DNA of 64,000 nucleotides, from assembly GCF_900115095.1 (NCBI RefSeq), contig NZ_FOVH01000011.1:297524-361523 (forward strand). Reading direction: 5' to 3'. Within the stretch, counting starts at the first letter, position 1. Every line of letters starts with the position of its first letter. Of this stretch, positions 23,689-30,150 are shown piece by piece. The notes under the pieces are model-generated. The model did no database searches. It saw only the letters and a program-made list of their open reading frames with translations, and had not been told where the DNA came from. This DNA comes from Actinomadura madurae (GTDB lineage Bacteria > Actinomycetota > Actinomycetes > Streptosporangiales > Streptosporangiaceae). The translations under genes and the position numbers were made by a program.

Positions 23689-25242
23689 GTGCCAGGTCTT
23701 GACGGAGTGCTGCGCGAACGCGCGCTCGCCCATCCCGATCGCGTCGCCTACATCGCGGGCGACACCGAGATCACCTACGGCGACTTCGACCGGCGCGTCG
23801 ACCGGGTCGCCGCCGCGCTGGCCGCCGCGGGTGTCGGCACCGGCGACCGGGTCGCCATTCTGGACAAGAACTCCCTGGAATACGCCGAGCAGCTCTTCGG
23901 CGCCGCCCGGATCGGCGCCGTGCAGGTCCCGGTGAACTACCGGCTCGCGCCCGACGAGGTCGCCTACATCGTCAACAACGCGCAGGCGAAGGTCTTCATC
24001 GTCGGGCCCGAGTTCGTCCCAGTCCTGGACGCGATCGCCGGCAAGCTGGAGCACACCGCCCACACCGTCGTCATCGGCGGATCCGACGCCCACAAGGACT
24101 ACGCCGCCTGGATCGACACGGCCCCCGAGACCGTGCCCGAGCACGAGCCCGACACCGCGGACGTGTTCGTCCAGCTCTACTCGTCCGGCACCACGGGCCT
24201 GCCCAAGGGCGTCATGCTCACGCACGACAACTTCCTGGCGGCGCTCGCGGTGACCACCGACGTGTGGGACATCGACGAGTCGTCCGTGCTCATGGTCGCG
24301 ATGCCGATGTACCACGTGGCCGGCAACGTGCTCACCGTCTCCACCGTCTACAACGGCCTCACGGGCGTCATCGCCCGCGAACCCGACCCGACCCTGATCG
24401 CGCAGGGCATCGAGCGGCACGGCGTGACGCACATCTTCCTGGTTCCGGTGCTGCTGCAGTTCATGCAGCTGATCCCGGAGGTGGCCGCCTGCGACCTGTC
24501 CAGCCTGAAGCTCATGCTGTACGGCGCGTCCCCGATCAGCGAGGACGTCCTGCGCGGCTCCATGGCGATGCTGCCGGGGACCCGGTTCATGCAGGTGTAC
24601 GGGCTGACGGAGGTCACCGGGGCGATCACGATGCTGCCGCCCGAGGACCACGACCCGGGCGGCCCGGACGCGCACCGGCTGCGCAGCGCCGGCCTCCCCA
24701 ACGCCACCACCACCCTCAAGATCGTCGACCCGGCCACGCAGGAGGAGCTGCCCCCGGGGCAGGTCGGCGAGATCCTCTGCCGGACGCCGCAGAACATGAA
24801 GGGCTACTGGGGCATGCCGGACGCCACCGCGACCGCCCTCTCCGAGGACAACTGGTTCCGGACGGGCGACGCCGGCTACCTCGACGAGGACGGCTACCTC
24901 TACATCCACGACCGCGTCAAGGACATGATCATCTCCGGTGGGGAGAACATCTACCCCGCCGAGGTCGAGAACGTCCTGATGGGCCACCCCGACATCACCG
25001 ACTGCGCCGTCATCGGCGTCCCCGACGACAAGTGGGGCGAGACCCCGAAGGCGATCGTCGTGGTGTCCGGCGACCTCTCCGACCAGGAGATCATCGACTA
25101 CTGCCGCGAGCGGCTGGCCCACTTCAAGTGCCCGGCGTCTGTCGAACGCCGCGACACTATCCCGCGCAACCCCACCGGCAAGATCCTTAAGCGCCAGCTC
25201 CGCGAGCCCTACTGGAAGGACCAGAACCGCAGCGTCCACTAG
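23689..25242 (+). CDS. AMP-forming fatty-acyl-CoA synthetase/ligase
   Basis: 517 aa from GTG 23689, chosen for AAAGGGG about 8 nt upstream; an ATG 45 nt earlier lacks a ribosome site. ANL-superfamily motifs in order are the P-loop YSSGTTGLPKGVML, A5 YGLTEVTG, adenine-site TGDAGYLDEDGY, hinge IHDRVKDMIISGGENIYPAEVE, and the C-terminal catalytic Lys in NPTGKILKRQLR. It activates a carboxylic acid via acyl-AMP to the CoA thioester; the chain length is not determinable. A second, almost entirely deleted paralogue lies at 26712-26822. It is followed by a hairpin terminator. Confidence 0.93.
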   Translation: MPGLDGVLRERALAHPDRVAYIAGDTEITYGDFDRRVDRVAAALAAAGVGTGDRVAILDKNSLEYAEQLFGAARIGAVQVPVNYRLAPDEVAYIVNNAQAKVFIVGPEFVPVLDAIAGKLEHTAHTVVIGGSDAHKDYAAWIDTAPETVPEHEPDTADVFVQLYSSGTTGLPKGVMLTHDNFLAALAVTTDVWDIDESSVLMVAMPMYHVAGNVLTVSTVYNGLTGVIAREPDPTLIAQGIERHGVTHIFLVPVLLQFMQLIPEVAACDLSSLKLMLYGASPISEDVLRGSMAMLPGTRFMQVYGLTEVTGAITMLPPEDHDPGGPDAHRLRSAGLPNATTTLKIVDPATQEELPPGQVGEILCRTPQNMKGYWGMPDATATALSEDNWFRTGDAGYLDEDGYLYIHDRVKDMIISGGENIYPAEVENVLMGHPDITDCAVIGVPDDKWGETPKAIVVVSGDLSDQEIIDYCRERLAHFKCPASVERRDTIPRNPTGKILKRQLREPYWKDQNRSVH

Positions 25243-25264
25243 CCAACGCCTACGTCACGGGACC

Positions 25265-25293
25265 GGACCACCACTGACAGGACGTGGTGGTCC
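25265..25293 (+). terminator. Terminator after the acyl-CoA ligase gene
   Basis: A perfect 10-bp stem (GGACCACCAC/GTGGTGGTCC) with a 9-nt loop starts 23 bp after the stop codon. Confidence 0.75.
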
Positions 25294-25411
25294 GACGCCT
25301 CGGCGCCTGCGGCGGGGACGCCATTGCGAACCTCGATTCCGGCGCGTCATCCGCGCATCGGGGCTGGGCTCCCGCCACGCCAGGTTCGGATGCCCTCATG
25401 CAGGGTAATGC

Positions 25412-25417
25412 TATAGT
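25412..25417 (+). promoter_or_regulatory. -10 element (TATAGT) of tnpB
   Basis: TATAGT followed by 8 nt and the GTG start of tnpB; no Shine-Dalgarno is present. Confidence 0.55.
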
Positions 25418-25425
25418 CACGGATT

Positions 25426-26709
25426 GTGAAGTTGGTCGTACAGGTGAAGTTGCTGCCGTCGCCCGTGCAGGCGACTGCGCTGGCAGCGACCCTGCACATC
25501 TGCAACGCGGCCGCGAATCGGGTATCGGCCCAGGCGTACCAGCAGAAGGTCTTCTCCCGCGCCGGGCTGCAAAAGCTCGTCTACGCCGAACTGAAGGCGT
25601 CGGGCTTGTCGGCGCAGCCGGCCTTGCATGTGATCCGGAAAACCGCCGACGCCTACACCACGCTGCACGCCCTGATCGACGCCGGGTTACTCGGCCCGGA
25701 ACGCTCCAGGCGGCGGCGCAGGGCCACCTCCAAGCCGATCGGGTTCCGCCCGGACGCCGCCCACCCATTCGACGATCGCTGTCTCAGTTGGCAGTACGAC
25801 GCCCGGACGGTATCGATCTGGACCGCGGCGGGCCGGTTGAAGGGCATCTGCTTCACTGGCAAGCCGTCCCACCTGAAGACCCTGGCCGAGCACCGCAAGG
25901 GCGAATCGGATCTGGTCCACCGGGACGGCACATGGTTCCTTTATGCCACCTGCGAGATCAAAGAGACCGAGCAGTACGAACCGGCCGATTGGATCGGCGT
26001 GGACCGGGGCATCGAGAACCTGGCCACCACTAGTGATGGGAACAACCATCAGGGGCAGGCGCTGAAGCGGTACCGGCGGGCCCAGGCGCGCCGGCGGGCC
26101 GAACTCCAGAAGAAGAAGGCGGCCGGATCCAGGTCGGCCGCGCGGCGGCTGGCCAAACGCAGACAGCGGGAGGCCCGGCACGCCACCGGCGAGAACCACA
26201 AGATCAGCAAAAGTATCGTGGCCGATGCCCAACGCACCGGACGCGGCATCGCCGTCGAGCAACTCGACGGCATCCGCGACCGGGTCCGGCTCAAGCGGCA
26301 CCAGCGGGCCACGCTGTCGTCCTGGCCGTTCCACCAGCTCGGCACCTTCCTGGAGTACAAGGCCCGCCGGGCCGGAGTGCCGTACCTGCAGGTGGACGCG
26401 CACTACACCTCGCAGATGTGCCCTAACCCGTGGTGCGGGCACGTCTCCCGCAAGAACCGCCCCACCCGGGGCCGATTCCTGTGCGTCGCGTGCGGGCTCG
26501 CTGGCCCGGCCGACGACATCGCCGCCGTGAACGTCCGCCAGCGGGCGCGCACGGCGTGGGCATTTGTCACCATGCCCGACCCCGATCCCGAGCCCTCCGG
26601 CCGGGACCGGGGTGATGCGCCCCCGGCATCACACCCAGCGGCGACGGGGAGCGCGACGAGGCGTGATCACCGAGCCTCCAAGCTCGGTCGTTCACGGCCG
26701 AGAAGGTGA
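25426..26709 (+). CDS. tnpB: RNA-guided nuclease TnpB
   Basis: 427 aa, GTG start. The RuvC-like active site appears complete: Asp193 in WIGVDRGIENLA, Glu278 in IAVEQLDGIRD, and Asp363 in PADDIAAVNV. The zinc finger is C-x4-C (MCPNPWCG) with C-x2-C (LCVACG) at about 332-356. The N-terminal region has the usual helical/OB features with basic runs (SRRRRRA). TnpB proteins use an RNA from the transposon right end to cut DNA and maintain the element. The last seven codons (GRSRPRR) read into or right up to the flanking ligase remnant, so the native C-terminus may have been modified at insertion. Confidence 0.92.
   Translation: MKLVVQVKLLPSPVQATALAATLHICNAAANRVSAQAYQQKVFSRAGLQKLVYAELKASGLSAQPALHVIRKTADAYTTLHALIDAGLLGPERSRRRRRATSKPIGFRPDAAHPFDDRCLSWQYDARTVSIWTAAGRLKGICFTGKPSHLKTLAEHRKGESDLVHRDGTWFLYATCEIKETEQYEPADWIGVDRGIENLATTSDGNNHQGQALKRYRRAQARRRAELQKKKAAGSRSAARRLAKRRQREARHATGENHKISKSIVADAQRTGRGIAVEQLDGIRDRVRLKRHQRATLSSWPFHQLGTFLEYKARRAGVPYLQVDAHYTSQMCPNPWCGHVSRKNRPTRGRFLCVACGLAGPADDIAAVNVRQRARTAWAFVTMPDPDPEPSGRDRGDAPPASHPAATGSATRRDHRASKLGRSRPRR
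26669..26688 (+). ncRNA. Right-end hairpin, candidate part of the TnpB omega-RNA
   Basis: ACCGAG-CCTCCAAG-CTCGGT forms a 6-bp stem within the 3' end of the tnpB reading frame, just before the element boundary. In IS605-type elements the guide RNA scaffold spans the tnpB 3' end and right end. The guide would be the sequence immediately downstream. Inferred from position only. Confidence 0.4.
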
Positions 26710-26711
26710 CG

Positions 26712-26822
26712 TGCCCCACCTCGGTCGAGCGCCGCACCGAGATCCCCCGCAACCCCACCGGCAAGATCCTCAAGCGCGACCTCCGCGCCCCCTACTGGCA
26801 GGGCCGGGACCGGGCTGTTTAG
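26712..26822 (+). pseudogene. 3' remnant of a second acyl-CoA ligase gene
   Basis: The frame ending in TAG 26820-26822 reads CPTSVERRTEIPRNPTGK, then ILKRDLRAPYWQGRDRAV. It aligns with the last 36 residues of the intact ligase at 23689-25242 (CPASVERRDTIPRNPTGK, ILKRQLREPYW). DNA similarity begins abruptly at about 26711, directly after the tnpB right end. Only the end of the catalytic C-terminal domain survives, with no start, so it is a dead fragment. Differences from the intact copy show it came from a diverged paralogue, not a fresh duplication. Confidence 0.85.
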
Positions 26823-26827
26823 TTTCG

Positions 26828-26872
26828 TTTTTGTGGGGTCGCGGCGCCCGGGGGCGCCGCGACCCCCACAAA
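26828..26872 (+). terminator. Strong terminator hairpin of the lost ligase gene
   Basis: TTTGTGGGG-TCGCGGCGCC pairs with GGCGCCGCGA-CCCCCACAAA through about 19 bp with one bulged C and a CGGG loop. It follows the remnant stop codon by 5 bp and has a TTTCGTTTTT run on its 5' side. Confidence 0.8.
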
Positions 26873-27041
26873 CGTGCGATCGCCGGCATCGCTCCGGCTC
26901 GCCTTGCGGCTCGCTGCGCGATCAGATTCTCGCTTCGCTCGAATCTGCCTTCGGACGCGATCGCGACACTTGGGGTCGTTCACGGCTGAGGCGATGGCTG
27001 GGGTCAGTGCGCCCCCGCCTGCCCAATTTCTGGTGGGTGCG
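26873..27041. other. Non-coding stretch with REP-like palindromes
   Basis: No convincing gene is present. The stretch contains GCGATCGC-type palindromes and a hairpin CAGATTC-TCGCTTCGCTC-GAATCTG (26931-26955). It also holds the second copy of the 17-bp repeat at 26974-26990. It resembles dispersed intergenic palindromic elements and separates the TnpB region from the EEP gene. Confidence 0.5.
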
Positions 27042-27923
27042 TCAGGGGTAGCGGATTACTGCTGAGAGGGGGCGGTGGTCGGAGGACTTGGTGTCGGCGG
27101 TGGGGACGGTGCAGGAGACCGAGGCCGACTTGCCGATGAAGAGGTAGTCGGTCTTCTCGACCGCGGTGCCCTGCCAGTTCTGCCGGGTCTTGGCGCCCGT
27201 CCGGGAAGAGCCGGTCTGGTCGCATTCGGCGTAGGCGGCGTACAGGGGGTCGAGGGCGGGGCTGTCGGGGGCGTCGGCGAAGTCGCCGCCGATCAGGACG
27301 CGGCCCTTGCCCGCGAGCGTGGCCAGGGTTCCGGCCTCCTTGCGGCGCCACTGGGCGTCCTCGGACGTGCCGAGCTGGGTGACGCAGACGCGGGTCTTCC
27401 AGGACGGGACCTCGCCGCAGAGCGCGATGCGGGAGTGGCCGGCGGGCGCGGGGAGCTTGGTCTGCCCGTGCTCGGTGAGCTCCGCGTCGGTGCCGATGGC
27501 GAGGCCCACGTCGCCCTGCCCGTCCGCGCACGTCCCGCCGCCGGGCGACGGGGCGAACGCCCAGCTCCAGCCGGACACGGCCTTCTTGACGGTGCGGAGC
27601 TGCCCTTCGCAGACCTCCTGGAGGAGGACGGCGTTCGTCCTGACCTTCCGTCCGCCGACCTCGGTCGCCCGCATCCGCTGGACGATGTCCTTCGCGGCCC
27701 CGGCGGGCGCGGCGCCGGACGGGCAGCCGGGCCCGCCGCAGACGTTCCAGCTCATCGCGGTGATCGTCACGGCGGCGGGGCGGGGGGCGGCCCCGTCGGC
27801 GTGGGCGGGACCTCCACCGCCGCCCGGAAGGCCCTCGATGCTGGCGCCGGTGGCGGCGGCGGTCACGACCGCGGCGGCCGCACAGACCGAGAGCAGGGGA
27901 ATCAGGGCGCGGGGAGATCGCAC
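27042..27923 (-). CDS. Secreted endonuclease/exonuclease/phosphatase (DNase I-like) family protein
   Basis: 293 aa from GTG 27923, with GGAG 5 nt upstream. An N-terminal signal peptide (RALIPLLSVCAAAAVVTAAATGASI) is followed by a Gly-rich linker. The EEP fold then has AMSWNVCGGPGC, VLLQEVCEGQ (metal-binding Glu), LIGGDFADAPDSPALDPLY and the final TKSSDHRPLSAVI (catalytic Asp-His). Several Cys suggest disulfides in the exported protein. The substrate could be nucleic acid or a phosphoester. It is monocistronic, downstream of the tuf gene on the same strand but separated by a terminator. Confidence 0.88.
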   Translation of the reverse strand: MRSPRALIPLLSVCAAAAVVTAAATGASIEGLPGGGGGPAHADGAAPRPAAVTITAMSWNVCGGPGCPSGAAPAGAAKDIVQRMRATEVGGRKVRTNAVLLQEVCEGQLRTVKKAVSGWSWAFAPSPGGGTCADGQGDVGLAIGTDAELTEHGQTKLPAPAGHSRIALCGEVPSWKTRVCVTQLGTSEDAQWRRKEAGTLATLAGKGRVLIGGDFADAPDSPALDPLYAAYAECDQTGSSRTGAKTRQNWQGTAVEKTDYLFIGKSASVSCTVPTADTKSSDHRPLSAVIRYP

Positions 27924-28049
27924 ACGTTCTCCAGAAATGGGGGATCTGCGGGGGTGATGCCGGAATCCCACCACATCAAGATCGCTTCCGCCAGCCGTTC
28001 GCGACCGCTCGGTCACCGCGGCCGGAAGAATTTACCCGGGACCGGCGGA

Positions 28050-28079
28050 AGGGCCCGGCGGGTGATCCCGCCGGGCCCT
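28050..28079 (-). terminator. Terminator of the tuf-like gene
   Basis: A perfect 13-bp stem (AGGGCCCGGCGGG/CCCGCCGGGCCCT) with TGAT loop begins 6 bp after the tuf stop codon at 28085. Confidence 0.85.
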
Positions 28080-28084
28080 CCTCG

Positions 28085-29266
28085 CTAGTCGAGCAGCGCC
28101 GTGACCGTGCCGGCGCCGACCGTCCGGCCGCCCTCGCGGATGGCGAAGCCGAGCCCCTCGGTCATCGCGACCGGCTTGCCCAGCTCGACCGCCATCTCGA
28201 CGGAGTCGCCGGGCAGCGCCATGCCGCCGTCGCCGAGGTCGATGCCGCCGACCACGTCCGTGGTGCGGAAGTGGAACTGCGGCCGGTACCCGTGGAAGAA
28301 CGGCCTGGACCGCCCGCCCTCGGCGGCGGTCAGCACCCGGACCCGCGCCCGGAACCGCAGGTGCGGCCGGATCGCGCCCGGCGCGCTGATCACCTGGCCG
28401 CGCCGGACCTGGTCCCGCTTGACGCCGCGCAGCAGCATGGCGGTGTTGTCGCCGGCCTCCGCGTGGTCCATCGTGCGGCCGAACGTCTCCAGCCCGGTCG
28501 CGACGGTGCCGAAGGTCTCGCCGAGCCCGACGACCTCGACGGCCTCCCCGAGCCGGATCGAGCCCTGCGCGACGACCCCGGTCACGACGGTGCCGCGCCC
28601 GGTGATCGTCAGGACGCTCTCGACCGGCATCAGGAAGGGCCGGTCGAGCACCCGCGCCGGAACGGGCACGTAGGCGTCGATCGCGTCGAGCAGGTCGACG
28701 ATGCGGGCCGTCCAGTACGGGTCGCCCTCCAGCGCCCGGAGCCCGGACACGCGGACGATCGGGATCTCGTCGCCGGGGAACCCGTACTCCGAGAGCAGGT
28801 CCCGCACCTCCAGCTCGACGAGGTCGAGGAGTTCGGTGTCCTCGACCATGTCGGCCTTGTTCAGCGCCACCACGACGTGCCCGACGCCGACCTGCCGCGC
28901 GAGGACGATGTGCTCCCGCGTCTGCGGCATCGCCCCGTCCTGCGCGGACACCACGAGGACGGCCCCGTCCACCTGCGCGGCACCGGAGATCATGTTCTTC
29001 ACGTAGTCGGCATGGCCGGGCATGTCGACGTGCGCGTAGTGCCGGGTCGCGGTCGCGTACTGGACGTGCGCGACGTTGATCGTGATGCCTCGGTCGCGCT
29101 CCTCCGGGGCGCGGTCGATCCGCTCGAACGGCACCGCGGACGCCAGCCCGCGCTCCGCGAGCACCTTCGTGATCGCGGCGGTCAGCGTCGTCTTGCCGTG
29201 GTCGACGTGCCCCATCGTGCCGATGTTGAGGTGGGGCTTGTCGCGCTCGTACAGCTGCTTGGCCAT
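28085..29266 (-). CDS. Divergent elongation factor Tu (Tuf3-like second EF-Tu)
   Basis: 393 aa with GAGGAC about 8 nt before the ATG. All three EF-Tu domains are present: GHVDHGKTTLTAAI, DRGITINVAHVQY, G3 DMPGHADY (normally DCPGH), G4 NKAD (normally NKCD), and C-terminal YRPQFHFRTTDV and GFAIREGGRTVGAG. It stands alone, away from the str operon, and departs from the standard actinobacterial sequence (N-terminus MAKQLYERDKPHLNIGTM). Aligned to E. coli numbering, residue 275 is Ala (DNTAMLLRG against ENVGVLLRG) and 373 is Gly; 124, 316, 329 and 375 are wild type. G275A is a known GE2270A-resistance change in E. coli EF-Tu. It may supply elfamycin- or thiopeptide-tolerant or stress translation. 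Confidence 0.88.
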   Translation of the reverse strand: MAKQLYERDKPHLNIGTMGHVDHGKTTLTAAITKVLAERGLASAVPFERIDRAPEERDRGITINVAHVQYATATRHYAHVDMPGHADYVKNMISGAAQVDGAVLVVSAQDGAMPQTREHIVLARQVGVGHVVVALNKADMVEDTELLDLVELEVRDLLSEYGFPGDEIPIVRVSGLRALEGDPYWTARIVDLLDAIDAYVPVPARVLDRPFLMPVESVLTITGRGTVVTGVVAQGSIRLGEAVEVVGLGETFGTVATGLETFGRTMDHAEAGDNTAMLLRGVKRDQVRRGQVISAPGAIRPHLRFRARVRVLTAAEGGRSRPFFHGYRPQFHFRTTDVVGGIDLGDGGMALPGDSVEMAVELGKPVAMTEGLGFAIREGGRTVGAGTVTALLD

Positions 29267-29283
29267 GGTCTTGTCCTCACTGG

Positions 29284-29344
29284 TGGATCCGGTGAGAACC
29301 GCTGGACCACCCCCCTCCGCTGGTTCTCCGGAGGGTGGGACGGA
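29284..29344 (-). promoter_or_regulatory. Structured tuf leader with interleaved alternative hairpins
   Basis: On the minus strand three pairings compete: CCACCCTCCG with CGGAGGGGGGTGG, GAGAACC with GGTTCTC (21-nt loop), and GGTGGTCC with GGATCCACC. The second and third are interleaved, so they exclude each other or form a pseudoknot. The last strand ends about 8 nt before the tuf ribosome site GAGGAC. CCAGCGG is also directly repeated. The 37-codon ORF lies just upstream. This is consistent with an attenuator or translational switch, inferred from sequence alone. Confidence 0.45.
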
Positions 29345-29350
29345 GAGGGG

Positions 29351-29464
29351 TCAGCTTCGCAGGCCGTCGAAGGCCGCGTTCGCTGCCGCCGCCGAGAGGG
29401 CAGCCGGCACCGCGCTCAGCAGGCCGTGGCCTGCGAGCGTCCGGGTGCCGGCTGCGAGGAACAT
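29351..29464 (-). CDS. 37-aa leaderless ORF upstream of tuf (candidate leader peptide)
   Basis: ATG 29464 to TGA 29351 encodes a 37-residue peptide beginning MFLAAGTRTLAGHGLLSAVP and ending AAFDGLRS. TAATGT lies exactly 7 nt before the ATG, an excellent leaderless promoter geometry. GAGG only 2 nt upstream is too close to act as a ribosome site. The ORF ends 84 bp before tuf, with the interleaved hairpins in between. It may be a regulatory leader peptide or an independent small protein; no family is recognised. Confidence 0.5.
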   Translation of the reverse strand: MFLAAGTRTLAGHGLLSAVPAALSAAAANAAFDGLRS

Positions 29465-29471
29465 GCCTCGG

Positions 29472-29477
29472 ACATTA
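29472..29477 (-). promoter_or_regulatory. -10 element (TAATGT) of the 37-codon ORF / tuf leader
   Basis: TAATGT on the minus strand, 7 nt before ATG 29464. It could drive both the small ORF and tuf. Confidence 0.55.
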
Positions 29478-29516
29478 CGGTCGCCCCCGGTGGAAGTCGA
29501 CCGATTTTCCGTCCGG

Positions 29517-29834
29517 TCAGCAGCTGGACGGGGTCGCCTCCGGGCCGTGCCGGAGCGCCCGGTCGACGATCGCGGTGCGCAGCAGGGCGCTGGACTGGGT
29601 CGTGGTCAACGGCGGGCCCGGCGGGTGGCCGTGCCGGCGATGACGGTGCGGGTGCCCAGGAAGCGGTCGATCAGGTCGGACGCCGCCTCCCACAGCCGGT
29701 CGCCCTCGCCCTGGCCCGCGAGAAGGTCGAGCAGAGCGCCGAGGTAGAGCCGGTCGATCGGAGCCAACGCCGAGCACGGGCCGACCGCGCTACGGCCTGG
29801 GCCCTCTCGTGTGTCTGGGGCCCGTAGTGCGGGG
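29517..29834 (-). pseudogene. Possible frameshifted remnant of unknown gene
   Basis: One minus-strand frame contains APIDRLYLGALLDLLAG, then QGEGDRLWEAASDLIDRFLG, which looks like a genuine helical protein. It stops at 29606. A neighbouring frame continues with TTTQSSALLRTAIVDRALRH to a stop at 29517. A single frameshift near 29620-29640 would join them. No start codon with a ribosome site is evident. The family is not recognised, and a real split gene or sequencing error cannot be excluded. Confidence 0.3.
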
Positions 29835-29985
29835 CTACTTGCCTTCGTCCGCGTCCGCCACGAACGTCCCGCGTCCGGGTACCGCGACCACTGCACCGCG
29901 CGCCGTGAGTTCCTGGACGGCACGCGCCGCAGTGGCGTGCGCTACGCCGTAGGTCTGGGCGATGCGCGGACACCGGGCAAGCGCC
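29835..29985 (-). pseudogene. GntR-type winged-helix fragment
   Basis: The frame ending at TAG 29835-29837 reads PRIAQTYGVAHATAARAVQE, then LTARGAVVAVPGRGTFVADADEGK. This is the recognition-helix and wing half of a GntR DNA-binding domain (usual form LA..YGVS..T...A...L...G.v....GrGtFV). The first half of the domain and any effector domain are missing, and no good start codon is visible upstream. It is likely the decayed 3' end of a small GntR regulator. The rest of 29986-30150 shows no gene. Confidence 0.55.
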
Positions 29986-30150
29986 GCCCGGCCTCGCCCA
30001 CCGCGATGCGCGAGCCCCGTCAGGCTTGCGAGGCGGCGGGGCTCTTCGCGTGGCCGGGCGAGGAGCGGTTGGGGGCGGCATGGGGTGGCCTCTCGGTTGT
30101 GGGCGTGTCACCTCCTCCTGTCCGGCCGGGCGCTCGTGGGTCCGTCGGCT

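Larger units (their letters stand above)
25320..26711 (+). mobile_element. TnpB-only IS200/IS605- or IS1341-type element
   Basis: One tnpB gene with no tnpA. The left boundary is not resolved. The right boundary is placed at about 26711, where sequence homologous to an acyl-CoA ligase resumes mid-codon-frame. A hairpin (ACCGAG/CTCGGT at 26669-26688) near the right end matches the position of right-end and omega-RNA structures in this family. The element separates an intact acyl-CoA ligase from the 3' stub of a second one. Confidence 0.75.
26686..26990 (+). repeat. 17-bp direct repeat flanking the ligase remnant
   Basis: GGTCGTTCACGGCCGAG at 26686-26702 (the tnpB right end) recurs as GGTCGTTCACGGCTGAG at 26974-26990, one mismatch in 17. 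The copies bracket the ligase stub and its terminator. The second could be a leftover right end of a related element or a target-like site. Confidence 0.55.

Noticed and set aside
25320..26711. Complete IS605 with TnpA
   Set aside because: No Y1 transposase gene or fragment is visible on either strand near tnpB.
28085..29266. Kirromycin-type resistance EF-Tu
   Set aside because: Residues equivalent to E. coli 124, 316, 329 and 375 appear wild type by hand alignment; only 275 and 373 differ among the sites considered.
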